A stretch of DNA of 64,000 nt from SLRI01 sp964393275. Lineage in GTDB: Bacteria > Pseudomonadota > Alphaproteobacteria > Geminicoccales > Geminicoccaceae. This document shows, one piece after another, positions 28,123-36,685 of the stretch. Both the position numbers and the translations under genes were made by a program. The notes beneath the pieces are model-generated. The model was not told the DNA's origin, made no database searches, and saw nothing but the letters and a program-made list of their open reading frames with translations. Positions within the stretch are counted from its first letter, which is position 1. Each line of letters opens with the position of its first letter. Where the stretch lies: the NCBI GenBank assembly GCA_964393275.1, contig CAYMTA010000002.1, forward strand, positions 1 to 64,000. The letters are read 5' to 3'.

Positions 28123-29103
28123 ATGGCGATGCAGATCAGGGTGGGGCGGCACGGCGGTCCCGAGGTGCTCGAGCGGGCCGAGGTCGAGGTCGGCGCTCCC
28201 GGCCCGGGACAGATCCGGCTCAGGCACACGGCGATCGGCCTCAACTTCATCGACACCTATTTCCGCTCCGGGCTCTACCCGCCGCCCGCCGGCCTGCCTC
28301 TGGTGCCGGGCCTCGAGGCGGCCGGCGTGGTCGAGGCGACCGGCGAAGGCGTCGCGGGCCTGAAGGTCGGCCAGCGCGTGGCCTATGGCACGGGGCCCCT
28401 GGGCGCCTACAGCACCGAGCGGCTGATCCCGGCCGAGAAGGTGATCGCCCTTCCGGACGCCATCGGCGACGAGACGGCGGCCGCGATGATGCTCAAGGGG
28501 CTGACCGCCCAGTACCTCCTGCGCCAGACCTATGTGGTGAAGCCGGGCGACACGATCCTCTTCCATGCGGCGGCCGGCGGCGTCGGGCTGATCGCCTGCC
28601 AGTGGGCGAAGCACCTGGGGGCGACCGTGATCGGCACGGCCGGCAGCAGGGAGAAGGCGGAACTCGCCAAGGCGCATGGCTGCGATCACGTCATCCTCTA
28701 TCGCGACGAGGATGTGCCGGCGAAGGTCAAGGAACTGACCGGCGGCAAGGGCGTGCCCGTGGTCTATGACGGCGTCGGCAAGGACACCTTCGTCATGTCG
28801 CTCGATTGCCTGCGGCGTCGCGGCCTGATGGTCAGCTTCGGCAACGCCTCGGGCTCGGTCACCGGCGTCGATCTCGGCATCCTGAGCACGAAGGGTTCGC
28901 TCTACGTCACCCGGCCGACGATCGCCGGCTACACCACCACCCGGCAAGAGCTCGAGGCCGCCGCCCGGGACGTGGTCGACGTGGTCGGCAAGGGCGCGGT
29001 GAAGATCGAGGTCAACCAGCGCTTCCCGCTCGCCGACGCGGCCGAGGCGCACCGGGCGCTCGAAGGCCGCAAGACCACCGGTCAGACCGTGCTCCTGCCA
29101 TGA
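28123..29103 (+). CDS. qor: NADPH:quinone oxidoreductase (zeta-crystallin type)
   Basis: 326 residues from the ATG at 28123, which has GGAGGAG upstream. A GroES-like N-terminal domain (IGLNFIDTYFRSGLY, PGLEAAGVVEATG) is followed by a Rossmann fold (HAAAGGVGLIACQWAKHLGA) without catalytic zinc ligands, as in Qor. It reduces quinones with NADPH, one electron at a time in characterised members, and is cytoplasmic. It is divergent from DUF6489/mnmE (154 bp) and its stop overlaps the phosphodiesterase start (ATGA at 29100-29103). Confidence 0.92.
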   Translation: MAMQIRVGRHGGPEVLERAEVEVGAPGPGQIRLRHTAIGLNFIDTYFRSGLYPPPAGLPLVPGLEAAGVVEATGEGVAGLKVGQRVAYGTGPLGAYSTERLIPAEKVIALPDAIGDETAAAMMLKGLTAQYLLRQTYVVKPGDTILFHAAAGGVGLIACQWAKHLGATVIGTAGSREKAELAKAHGCDHVILYRDEDVPAKVKELTGGKGVPVVYDGVGKDTFVMSLDCLRRRGLMVSFGNASGSVTGVDLGILSTKGSLYVTRPTIAGYTTTRQELEAAARDVVDVVGKGAVKIEVNQRFPLADAAEAHRALEGRKTTGQTVLLP

Positions 29104-29933
29104 GCCGGCCCATCCATGTCGCCCAGATCTCGGACTTCCACATCCGCCCGCCAGGGGTGATCTTCGCCGACGTGGTCGACACGGCGGCCATGCTGCGAGC
29201 GGCGATCGACACGCTGCTGGCGTTCAGCCCGAAGCTCGACGCGGTGCTGGTCTCGGGCGACCTCACCAATGACGGCGAGGCCGAGGCCTATGCGGCGATC
29301 GCCCCGGAGCTCGCCCGGCTGCCGATGCCGGTCTACGCCGTGCCCGGCAATCACGACAACCGCGAGCGGCTCGAGGCGCTCTGCGACGTGGCCGAGGTCG
29401 GCGCCGGCAACCCCTATCGCCAGTTCACGGCCGATCTCGGCTCGCTTCGGCTGATCGCCCTGGACAGCCTGGTTGAGGGTGAAGGGCACGGCGAGCTCTG
29501 CGCCGACCGCGTGGCCTGGCTCGGGGCGGAGCTCGAGCGGGCGGCGGGGCGGCGGATCCTGATCATGGTCCATCATCCGCCGGCGGCCACCGGCATCGGC
29601 TTCATGGATCGCATCGGCCTGCGGACGGGCCCGGCGCTGGAGGCGCTGATCGAGCGTCATGCGGGGTCGATCGAGCGGATCGTCTGCGGCCATGTGCACC
29701 GGCCGATCTTCTACCGCTGGCAGGGCGTGCCGGTGAGCGTGACGCCCGGCGTGGCGCATCAGGTGGTGCTCGGCCTCGACGACCGCGAGCCCGCCTTCAA
29801 CCTGGAGCCGCCGGGCTTCCACCTGCACCGCTGGACCGAGGCCGAGGGGCTGGTGACGCACCACGTCCATCTCGGCAGCTTTCCCGGGCCCTTCACCTTC
29901 AGCGGCAATCCCGACAAGCGACCGCCTGCCTAG
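29100..29933 (+). CDS. cpdA: CpdA-like cyclic-nucleotide phosphodiesterase (calcineurin-type metallophosphoesterase)
   Basis: 277 residues with the class III phosphodiesterase metal motifs in order: QISDFHI (D-x-H), VSGDLTNDG (GDxx), VPGNHDNRE (GNHD), MVHHPP and CGHVHRP (GHxH). This set, and the length of about 270, match CpdA/Icc-type enzymes that hydrolyse cAMP to AMP, although many relatives act on other phosphodiesters. It is coupled to qor by ATGA. It could set cyclic-nucleotide levels for the antiporter at 23.8 kb and the DUF294 protein at 46.4 kb; that link is inferred. Confidence 0.88.
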   Translation: MSRPIHVAQISDFHIRPPGVIFADVVDTAAMLRAAIDTLLAFSPKLDAVLVSGDLTNDGEAEAYAAIAPELARLPMPVYAVPGNHDNRERLEALCDVAEVGAGNPYRQFTADLGSLRLIALDSLVEGEGHGELCADRVAWLGAELERAAGRRILIMVHHPPAATGIGFMDRIGLRTGPALEALIERHAGSIERIVCGHVHRPIFYRWQGVPVSVTPGVAHQVVLGLDDREPAFNLEPPGFHLHRWTEAEGLVTHHVHLGSFPGPFTFSGNPDKRPPA

Positions 29934-29950
29934 GCAGGCAGGCAGGCAGG
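29933..29950. repeat. tetranucleotide tandem repeat (GGCA)4GG
   Basis: Four perfect GGCA units plus GG begin at the last base of the TAG stop of the phosphodiesterase gene, in the 33-bp gap before the convergent rho gene. Slippage here would not change either protein. Confidence 0.85.
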
Positions 29951-29966
29951 TCGGGCTGGGCCGCCG

Positions 29967-31745
29967 CTACGAGTTCATCGTGCCCCAGAAATCGTCGTTG
30001 GTCTTGGCGAGGCGCATCTTGTCCATGAGGAACTCGACCGAGTCGGTCGTGCCCATGGGATTGAGGATGCGGCGCAGCACCCACATGCGCTGCAGCGTCG
30101 CCTTGTCGACCAGCAGCTCCTCGCGCCGCGTGCCCGACTTGTTGATGTCGAGGGCCGGGAAGACGCGCTTGTCGGCGACCCGACGGTCGAGGACGATCTC
30201 GGAATTGCCGGTGCCCTTGAACTCCTCGAAGATCACCTCGTCCATGCGCGAGCCGGTGTCGATCAGGGCCGTCGCGATGATGGTGAGCGAGCCCGCGTCC
30301 TCGATGTTGCGGGCGGCGCCGAAGAAGCGCTTGGGCCGCTGCAGGGCATTGGCGTCGACGCCGCCCGTCAGCACCTTGCCGGAGCTCGGCACCACGGTGT
30401 TGTAGGCGCGCGCCAGGCGGGTGATCGAATCGAGCAGGATGACCACGTCGCGGCCGTGCTCGACCAGCCGCTTCGCCTTCTCGATCACCATCTCGGCGAC
30501 CTGGACGTGGCGCGTCGCCGGCTCGTCGAAGGTCGAGCTCACCACCTCGCCCTTCACCGTCCGCTGCATGTCGGTCACCTCCTCCGGCCGCTCGTCGATG
30601 AGCAGCACGATGAGGTAGACCTCCGGATGGTTGGCCGAGATCGCCGTCGCGATGTTCTGCATCAGCACCGTCTTGCCAGTGCGCGGCGGGGCCACGATCA
30701 GCGCGCGCTGCCCTTTGCCGAGCGGGCAGACGATGTCGATGATCCGGGTGCTGACGTCCTTCTTGCCGAGCACCTCGAGGTTCAGCTTGCGGGTCGGGAA
30801 GTAGGGTACCAGGTTCTCGAAATGGATGCGGTGGCGCGCCACCTCGGGCGGGTCGAAATTGATCGTGTTGGCGCGCAAGAGCGCGAAGTAGCGCTCGCCC
30901 TCCTTGGGCGCCCTGACCTGCCCCTCGACGATGTCGCCGGTGCGCAGCGCGAAGCGGCGGATCTGCGAGGGCGAGACGTAGACGTCGTCCGGACCGGCGA
31001 AATAGTTCATGTCGGGCGAGCGCAGGAAGCCGAAGCCGTCCTGCAGGATCTCGAGCACGCCGTCGCCGGTGATCGGCACGCCGGTCATCGCCAGCTCTTT
31101 CATGACGGCGAAGACGAGGTCGCCCTTCTTCAGCGTGCTGGCGTTCTCGATGCCGATTTCCTCGGCGTAGCGCAGAAGCTCGGCGGCCGGCCGGCGCTTG
31201 AGCTCGGTCAGGCTGATCGGCGGCAGGTCGGAGCGCACCTCGGGATAATCGCGCTCGCGACCGAAGTCGCGATCCCGGTCCCGGTCTCGATCCCGATCGT
31301 AGTCGCGGTTGCGGTCGCGCGGCCGCTCGGCACGCTCGCGCTCGCGGGGCCGCTCGGGGCGCTCGCGCGGTTCACGATGCTCGCGCGGCTCGCGCGCCTC
31401 ACGGGCCGGTCGCGGCGCGGCTTCGTCCGCCTCGGCCATGCCCCCCTCGACCATTCCCCCTTCGACCATGCCGAAGAGCTCGGCCGGCAGGCCGATCACA
31501 TCGTCATCCGTGTCGTCGGCGGCCACGCTGCTCTCGATCGCGGCGAGCAGCGGCTGGTCCTCCTCGACGCTGCGCGCCGGCCGGCTGCGGGTGCGCTTGC
31601 GGCGGACCGGTCGCGCCTCGCCATCGGCGCTCGGCGGCGCGCCATTGTCGTCGCCGGCCTCGGCCGGCGTGGCCGTCGCGGTCTCGCCCGCCGTGCCCGG
31701 CTCGGGCGACTTGTCATTCGCGTCGTCACGCGGCGTTTCGGCCAT
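29967..31745 (-). CDS. rho: transcription termination factor Rho with long charged N-terminal extension
   Basis: 592 residues from the ATG at 31745, against about 420 in E. coli. Residues 1-172 are an extra low-complexity region, with RKRTRSRPARS, a MVEGGMVEGGMAE duplication and a run of Arg/Glu and Arg/Asp repeats (RDRNRDYDRDRDRDRDRD, about 143-160). From about 176 it is normal Rho: RNA-binding OB fold, Walker A PPRTGKTV (354-361), DERPEEVTDM and SSTFDEP. Rho is an RNA-translocating hexameric helicase that ends transcription. The gene precedes hemJ/hemE-side genes in the conserved origin-proximal order. Confidence 0.97.
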   Translation of the reverse strand: MAETPRDDANDKSPEPGTAGETATATPAEAGDDNGAPPSADGEARPVRRKRTRSRPARSVEEDQPLLAAIESSVAADDTDDDVIGLPAELFGMVEGGMVEGGMAEADEAAPRPAREAREPREHREPRERPERPRERERAERPRDRNRDYDRDRDRDRDRDFGRERDYPEVRSDLPPISLTELKRRPAAELLRYAEEIGIENASTLKKGDLVFAVMKELAMTGVPITGDGVLEILQDGFGFLRSPDMNYFAGPDDVYVSPSQIRRFALRTGDIVEGQVRAPKEGERYFALLRANTINFDPPEVARHRIHFENLVPYFPTRKLNLEVLGKKDVSTRIIDIVCPLGKGQRALIVAPPRTGKTVLMQNIATAISANHPEVYLIVLLIDERPEEVTDMQRTVKGEVVSSTFDEPATRHVQVAEMVIEKAKRLVEHGRDVVILLDSITRLARAYNTVVPSSGKVLTGGVDANALQRPKRFFGAARNIEDAGSLTIIATALIDTGSRMDEVIFEEFKGTGNSEIVLDRRVADKRVFPALDINKSGTRREELLVDKATLQRMWVLRRILNPMGTTDSVEFLMDKMRLAKTNDDFWGTMNS

Positions 31746-31821
31746 GATGTCCTCGGTGTCGTGAATCAACTGTATCTCGATTGCTGCGTTTCTTGGAATT
31801 CCCGGCGCCTCGATCTGGGCC

Positions 31822-32232
31822 TCAGAACGGCCTGAAGATCGCCAGGAGGACGATGCCGATGAACAGCAGGGTCGGCACCTCGTTGAAGACGCGGTACCAA
31901 AGCGCCGATCTCGGCCGCTCATCGGCGGCGAACCGCCGGATATCACGCGCCATGAGCCCGTGGCAGGCGGCGATCCCGAGAGCCAGCGCCAGCTTGGCGT
32001 GCAGCCAACCTTGGTCCCATTGACCCTGCACGGTGGCCAGCGCCAGGCCGAACGCGAAGGTGGCGATCATCGCCGGCGTGCCGATCGCCTTCAGAAGGCG
32101 GCGCTCCATGACCTTGAAGGTCGCCGAGGCCTCGCCGCCGACCACCGCGTCGGTGTGGTAGATCAAGAGACGCGGCAGATACCAGATCGCCGCCATCCAC
32201 GCGGCAAATGACATGATATGGAGCGCCAACAA
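31822..32232 (-). CDS. hemJ: protoporphyrinogen IX oxidase HemJ (UPF0093)
   Basis: 136 residues as drawn from TTG 32232. The sequence LALHIMSFAAWMAAIWYLPR, then LLIYHTD, the four membrane helices and VPTLLFIGIVLLAIF are HemJ. HemJ oxidises protoporphyrinogen IX to protoporphyrin IX in the membrane. The start is uncertain: no ATG or GTG precedes the conserved LHI histidine. A CTG at 32253 with GGTGA about 6 nt upstream would give a more usual N-terminus, and the frame is closed by TGA at 32260-32262. It sits between rho and hemE, the common order around alphaproteobacterial origins, and forms a heme pair with hemE. Confidence 0.88.
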   Translation of the reverse strand: MLALHIMSFAAWMAAIWYLPRLLIYHTDAVVGGEASATFKVMERRLLKAIGTPAMIATFAFGLALATVQGQWDQGWLHAKLALALGIAACHGLMARDIRRFAADERPRSALWYRVFNEVPTLLFIGIVLLAIFRPF

Positions 32233-32401
32233 CCATAGAGCGAGGTCAGCCAGGACTGTTCACCATGCACTGCACGACACGTGCCGACCGCCAGACAAAG
32301 GCCGGTTTCGCGACGGGGAAAATCGTCGGTGCGCCAAACGCTGGGGACCAACTCATTGCTCGGGGGTGGCGTGGCCGAATGCCACACGATCGAGTATAAG
32401 G

Positions 32402-33445
32402 TCAGTCACCACCAGATTTCAAGTGGCGAACGAGATCCTGGACATGCTCGGGTGGCGTTTCCGGCACGACGCCGTGTCCGAGATTGAAAATGAACGGGCG
32501 ACCTCGCCAGGCGGCCCGGATGCGATCGGCGGCCTGAAGCATCGCATCGCCGCCCGCGACCAGGGCCATGGGATCGAGATTGCCCTGCAGGCAGACCTCG
32601 GCCGGCAGATGCGCCGCGGCCCAAGCCGGATCGATGGTCGTGTCGAGACCGAGGCCGGCGGGCCGGATGGCGGCCGCCAGATCGACCAAAGACGGACCGA
32701 CGCCGCGCGCGAAGACGATGACCGGCACGCCCGGGCAACGCTCGGCGAGGGCCGCCACAATGCGCGCCAAGGGGGCGCTCACCCAGCGCTCGCGCTCGTC
32801 CGGCGGCAGCACCCCGGCCCAGCTGTCGAAGAGCTGCAGCACCTCGGCGCCGGCCGCCACCTGGCGCTCCAGATAGGCGATCACGGCCTTGGTCAGAAGC
32901 TCGATGAGATCGGCGAAGAGCCGGGGCTCGACCCGGGCCAGACGGCGGGCCACGGCGTAGTCCTTGGAGCCGCCGCCCTCGACCATGTAGGCGGCGAGCG
33001 TCCAGGGGGCGCCGGCGAAGCCGATCAGCGTCACCGGCTCTGGCAGCGAGCGGCGCAGCCGGCGCAGCGTCTCGTAGACCGGCTCGAGATGCTCGTGCAG
33101 GCGCTCGGTCGAAAGCCGCCCGAGATCGCTGCGATGGGCGAGCGGCTTCAGCCGCGGGCCTTCGCCCTCGAGGAACCCGACCTCCGCGCCGAGCGCATCC
33201 GGCACGACGAGAATGTCCGAGAACAGGATCGCCGCATCGAAGCCGAACCGTCGGATCGGCTGCAGCGTGACCTCCTCGGCCAGCACGGGATCGTAGCACA
33301 GCTCGAGGAACCCGCCCGCCTTGCGGCGCAGCGCCCGGTACTCCGGCAGATAGCGCCCCGCCTGACGCATCAGCCAGACCGGCGGCCGGTCGGCCGGCTC
33401 GCCGCGCAGCGCGCGCAGGAGGGGCTTCGGGCTAGCGGCGCTCAA
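32402..33445 (-). CDS. hemE: uroporphyrinogen decarboxylase
   Basis: 347 residues with the N-terminal signature PPVWLMRQAGRYLPEYRALR and the second signature GFAGAPWTLAAYMVEGGG. It decarboxylates the four acetate side chains of uroporphyrinogen III to coproporphyrinogen III in the cytoplasm. The only plausible start is TTG at 33445, without a clear Shine-Dalgarno site, so it may be leaderless. Its promoter must lie in the 430-bp gap that I interpret as oriC; in Caulobacter the hemE promoter also lies within the origin. The PPSR gene is divergent across that gap. Confidence 0.95.
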   Translation of the reverse strand: MSAASPKPLLRALRGEPADRPPVWLMRQAGRYLPEYRALRRKAGGFLELCYDPVLAEEVTLQPIRRFGFDAAILFSDILVVPDALGAEVGFLEGEGPRLKPLAHRSDLGRLSTERLHEHLEPVYETLRRLRRSLPEPVTLIGFAGAPWTLAAYMVEGGGSKDYAVARRLARVEPRLFADLIELLTKAVIAYLERQVAAGAEVLQLFDSWAGVLPPDERERWVSAPLARIVAALAERCPGVPVIVFARGVGPSLVDLAAAIRPAGLGLDTTIDPAWAAAHLPAEVCLQGNLDPMALVAGGDAMLQAADRIRAAWRGRPFIFNLGHGVVPETPPEHVQDLVRHLKSGGD

Positions 33446-33598
33446 CGGTCTGGTCGCGGCAGGGCTGGGTCACTCTTTCTTAACCTTGAAGAGAAATAAG
33501 AGGATGGAGGTTGTAGTATGGCCGTGGACAACGAGGATTAGTCGTCATCCCCGAACGATCAACATGTTTGCGGCCCTTTCACGAGGCGATCCGGGGTT

Positions 33599-33607
33599 TG
33601 TGGACAA
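33599..33607 (-). promoter_or_regulatory. DnaA box TTGTCCACA (reverse)
   Basis: TGTGGACAA on the plus strand equals TTGTCCACA, within the DnaA consensus TTRTNCACA. Central box of the three in the probable origin. Confidence 0.7.
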
Positions 33608-33827
33608 AGGGTCACGCCGCCGGCCGCGGGCGTGGCGGCGCAAGCCCTTTGCCGCGCCGGCCCGGACCATGGCCGGCTCTGGGCAGACGCGGGAAAACCG
33701 CGTGGCGATCCGGCCTGCCCGAGGGTCGGGTGGCGGGCCTCGATGCCGCAAGTCCGGACTGGACGGAAACCCGCCGATCGGGGAGCATTATCGCTGGGCG
33801 GCTGGCCCCTCGGGACAACAGGGTCGG

Positions 33828-33836
33828 TTGTCCACA
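33828..33836 (+). promoter_or_regulatory. DnaA box TTGTCCACA (forward)
   Basis: Exact TTGTCCACA 40 bp upstream of the PPSR gene, inverted relative to the box at 33599. Confidence 0.7.
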
Positions 33837-33875
33837 GCTTCGTCAACGCCGTCTTCATGCCTCCGCGAGGAACCC

Positions 33876-34805
33876 GTGCGCCTGCATCTCCATCTGATCT
33901 CCGATTCCACCGGCGAGACCGTGACCACGGTGGCGCGCGCCGCCGTCTCGCAGTTCGAGGATGTGGTGCCGGTCGAGCATGTCTGGTTCTTCGTGCGGAC
34001 CAGGGCCCAGCTGGAGAAGGTGCTGACCATCGTCGAAGCCCTGCCCGGCATGGTCATCTACACGCTGGTCTCGCCGGAGCTGCGCTTCCTCCTGCACGAG
34101 CGCTGCCGCACCTTCGCCGTGCCCTGCGTGCCTGTCCTCGATCCGGTGATGAACGCCCTGACCGGTCTGCTCGGCTCCGCCGGCCGGCCGCAGATCGGTC
34201 GCCAGCACGCGATGGACGACGATTACTTCTCGCGTATCGCTGCCACCGATTTCGCCATGCGGCACGACGACGGTCAGTTCGCGGAGGAGCTCGACGATGC
34301 CGACGTCGTGCTGGTCGGCGTGTCCCGGACCTCGAAGACGCCGACCTGCGTCTACCTCGCGCATCGCGGCATCAAGGCGGCGAACGTCCCCCTGGTGCTC
34401 GACCTGCCGCAGCTCGCGATCCTCGAGCGGCTGACGCGCCCCCTGATCGTCGGCCTGACCATCAACCCCGAGCAGCTCATGCATATCCGCCGCAACCGCC
34501 AGGAGATGCTCGGCCTCGAGGGAGGCGAATCGGGCCGGTTCGGCGGTCGCTACGCCGATCTGGATCATGTGCGCGAGGAGCTGCGCTACGCCCGGCGGCT
34601 GTTTGCCAAGCATGGCTGGCCGGAAATCGACGTGACGAAACGATCAGTTGAAGAAACGTCTGCGACAATCTATCAGTTGGTTCGAGCGCGGTCCTTTCCC
34701 GAGATCGGCGCCCTGGTCGAGACCGGCGGGTCGGCGGACGCTGCATCGGCTGCCGAGTCGGCCGCGGAATCGGCCGAGGGTGCCGCGCCGTCGTCGGACG
34801 CGTGA
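33876..34805 (+). CDS. ppsR: PPSR family kinase-pyrophosphorylase (pyruvate,phosphate dikinase / PEP synthase regulator)
   Basis: 309 residues from the GTG at 33876, which has GAGGAA 5-6 nt upstream and begins VRLHLHLISDSTGETV, the family N-terminus. The P-loop GVSRTSKTPTCVYLAHRG and MDDDYFSRIAATDFAM are diagnostic of DUF299/PPSR. The enzyme phosphorylates (with ADP) and dephosphorylates pyruvate,phosphate dikinase or PEP synthase. Orthologues sit directly at the origin in Alphaproteobacteria (RP001 in Rickettsia). The C-terminal 25 residues are an Ala/Ser/Glu tail, probably disordered. The target dikinase is not in this window. Confidence 0.93.
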   Translation: MRLHLHLISDSTGETVTTVARAAVSQFEDVVPVEHVWFFVRTRAQLEKVLTIVEALPGMVIYTLVSPELRFLLHERCRTFAVPCVPVLDPVMNALTGLLGSAGRPQIGRQHAMDDDYFSRIAATDFAMRHDDGQFAEELDDADVVLVGVSRTSKTPTCVYLAHRGIKAANVPLVLDLPQLAILERLTRPLIVGLTINPEQLMHIRRNRQEMLGLEGGESGRFGGRYADLDHVREELRYARRLFAKHGWPEIDVTKRSVEETSATIYQLVRARSFPEIGALVETGGSADAASAAESAAESAEGAAPSSDA

Positions 34806-34829
34806 AGGCAAGGTGAGCTTTTCGGCCGC

Positions 34830-35567
34830 ATGAAGCAGCTTTCGACCCTCGGCCGGCGCCGACGCCTGGCACGGCGCCGGCTCCTCCTGAATGCGGTGCG
34901 CCTCCTCGTCGTTGCCGCCCTTCTGGTGCTGTTCGCCGTGGCGGGCTACCAGGCGGGCATCTCGCAGAGCGGTCACGAGGCCGAGCGGCAGGCGATCGAT
35001 CTCGCTGCCGCCGCCGACCGCAATCTCGATCTGACCGAGCATCTCGCCATGGCCGAGGATCGTGCCAAGCGGCTCGAGACCCAGCTTCAGGCGCTGCGCC
35101 TGGATTACGCGGCCAATGTGCCGCCGGCGGAACTCAAGCCGCTCCTGGCGTTGCTGCAGGCAAGGGCCCGGGCCGGTGTCGACCATGACCGGCTCGCCTT
35201 CGTGATCGGCCAGGCCGGCCGCGAGCGGACCTGCGAGCGCGGGGTCGAGACGCAGCGGCTCCTCGTCCGCACGCCGGTCAGCACGGCGCTCGAGAACTCG
35301 GTCACGTTCGCCGAGCGCCGGATCACCGTGAGCGGCGACGGGCGGCCGGCGCGGGACGAAGCGGGGCAGCCGCTCGACTGGTTCGACCCCAATCAGCCGG
35401 TCACCCTGCGGTTCTTGACCATCGGCGGCGATCTCAGCCGTGTCGTCGGGCGGCTGCCGCTCGTCCATTCGGTCATCCTGGGCGATCGCGAATGGCAGTT
35501 CCAGGCGACGGCCTCGCGCGAGGCCGGGCGGATCGAGCTCGTGGCGCAGAGCTGCGCCTATCCCTGA
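34830..35567 (+). CDS. membrane-anchored coiled-coil protein, unknown function
   Basis: 245 residues. A basic N-terminus (RRRRLARRR) is followed by one membrane segment (about residues 20-42), a heptad-like helix (about 46-95, with AMAEDRAKRLETQLQALRLD) and an extracytoplasmic beta-rich domain ending VAQSCAYP. The shape recalls the DUF6776-type single-pass proteins found after ppsR or in pilus/secretion operons of Rhodospirillales. It follows ppsR by 24 bp and may be co-transcribed. Its 3' end overlaps the convergent dinB stop by 10 nt. A domain name is not certain. Confidence 0.7.
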   Translation: MKQLSTLGRRRRLARRRLLLNAVRLLVVAALLVLFAVAGYQAGISQSGHEAERQAIDLAAAADRNLDLTEHLAMAEDRAKRLETQLQALRLDYAANVPPAELKPLLALLQARARAGVDHDRLAFVIGQAGRERTCERGVETQRLLVRTPVSTALENSVTFAERRITVSGDGRPARDEAGQPLDWFDPNQPVTLRFLTIGGDLSRVVGRLPLVHSVILGDREWQFQATASREAGRIELVAQSCAYP

Positions 35568-36685
35568 TGCGTCGGCACGGGATGATGCGTGCCGCCATGC
35601 TCCCGGTCGCGCCGGTCGGGATCCGCTGGCGGGACAGCGAGGCCGAGGGCGAGCTGGGCGGCCCGGGCGGTGGCGCCGCCGAGCCCGAGCCCGAGCAGGC
35701 GGACCGGCGCCGCGAGCGGGGCGCGCAGCAGGAGATGCCGGCCGATGGCGGCGAGCGCCTCGGCCGTGCTCGGCGCCTCGCGCAGCGTGGTCTGCCGGGT
35801 GCTGATCCGAAAGTCGCGATACTTGATCTTGAGCTGCACGGTCAGGGCCTGGTAGCCACTTCGCGCGAGGCGGGTGGCGAGGTCCCGGGCGAGGTCGTCG
35901 AGAGCCGCGGCGAGGTCGCCCGGATCGTCGCGGTCGTGCTCGAAGGTGGTCTCGACGCTCAAGGACTTGCGGTCGCGGTCGGGCACCACCGGCCGGTCGT
36001 CCAGGCCTTGGGCGAGGCGCCAGAAATGGGCACCGGACCGGCCGAGGCGGTGGACGGCCGCCTGCTCGTCGAGCGCCTGCAGGTCGGCGCCCCGCGTTAC
36101 GCCGGCCGCCCTGAGCCGTCCGGCGGTCGCCGGGCCCACGCCGAAGAACCTCTCGATCGGCAGCTCGGCCAGGACACCCTGCGCCTGGGCCGGGCGGATC
36201 ACGCAGAGCCCGTCCGGCTTGCGCATCTCGGAGGCGAGCTTCGCCAGGAACTTGTTGAAGGAGACGCCGGCCGAGGCGGTGAGCCCGGTCTCCTCGCGGA
36301 TCTGCTCCTTGATCAGCCTGGCGATGGCCATAGCCGGGGCCGGCCCGTTCGCCGGCTCGGTGACGTCGAGATAGGCCTCGTCGAGGGCGAGCGGCTCGAC
36401 CAGCGTGGCGTGCCGCTGGAAGATGTCCCGGATCTGGCGGCTGACCGCCTTGTAGATCTCGAAGCGCGGCGGCACGAACACCAGCTCCGGGCAGAGCCGC
36501 GCCGCCCGGCCGCCCGGCATGGCCGAGCGCACGCCGAAGCGCCTGGCCTCGTAGCTCGCCGTCATCACGACGCCGCGCGTCTGGCCGCCGCCCACCGCGA
36601 CCGGCAGGCCGCGCAGAGCCGGCTGGTCGCGCTGCTCGATCGCGGCGTAGAAGGCGTCCATGTCGACGTGGACGATCTTGCGCAA
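35558..36685 (-). CDS. dinB: DNA polymerase IV (DinB)
   Basis: 375 residues from TTG 36685; the N-terminus then reads RKIVHVDMDAFYAAIEQRD, the standard DinB opening (metal Asp8 and Asp10). Other Y-family landmarks are SYEARRFGVRSAM, ALDEAYLDVT with the catalytic Asp-Glu pair, TASAGVSFNKFLAKLASEM, and the little-finger domain from about 240. It performs error-prone translesion synthesis. No alphaproteobacterial LexA box (GTTC-N7-GTTC) was found upstream, so damage control is not supported. Its start sits 225 bp from the divergent TolC gene. Confidence 0.94.
   Translation of the reverse strand: MRKIVHVDMDAFYAAIEQRDQPALRGLPVAVGGGQTRGVVMTASYEARRFGVRSAMPGGRAARLCPELVFVPPRFEIYKAVSRQIRDIFQRHATLVEPLALDEAYLDVTEPANGPAPAMAIARLIKEQIREETGLTASAGVSFNKFLAKLASEMRKPDGLCVIRPAQAQGVLAELPIERFFGVGPATAGRLRAAGVTRGADLQALDEQAAVHRLGRSGAHFWRLAQGLDDRPVVPDRDRKSLSVETTFEHDRDDPGDLAAALDDLARDLATRLARSGYQALTVQLKIKYRDFRISTRQTTLREAPSTAEALAAIGRHLLLRAPLAAPVRLLGLGLGGATARAAQLALGLAVPPADPDRRDREHGGTHHPVPTHQG

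Larger units (their letters stand above)
33446..33875. other. probable chromosomal replication origin (oriC)
   Basis: A 430-bp gene-free region between hemE and a PPSR-type gene, the location of the origin in Caulobacter crescentus (hemE-RP001 junction) and Rickettsia. It holds an AT-rich patch (about 33471-33540) and three DnaA-box-like 9-mers: CGTGGACAA 33523-33531 (one mismatch to TTGTCCACA on the other strand), TGTGGACAA 33599-33607 and TTGTCCACA 33828-33836. TTAAC at 33480-33484 is a CtrA half-site. Flanking genes point away on both sides, and parABS lies 7-14 kb away, as expected. Sequence-supported inference; not tested. Confidence 0.75.

Noticed and set aside
29933..29950. Phase-variation tract (GGCA)n controlling the phosphodiesterase
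   Set aside because: The repeat lies after the TAG stop, so changes in copy number would not alter the reading frame.
33480..33484. CtrA box in the probable origin
   Set aside because: A single TTAAC half-site lacks the paired TTAA at N7 spacing.
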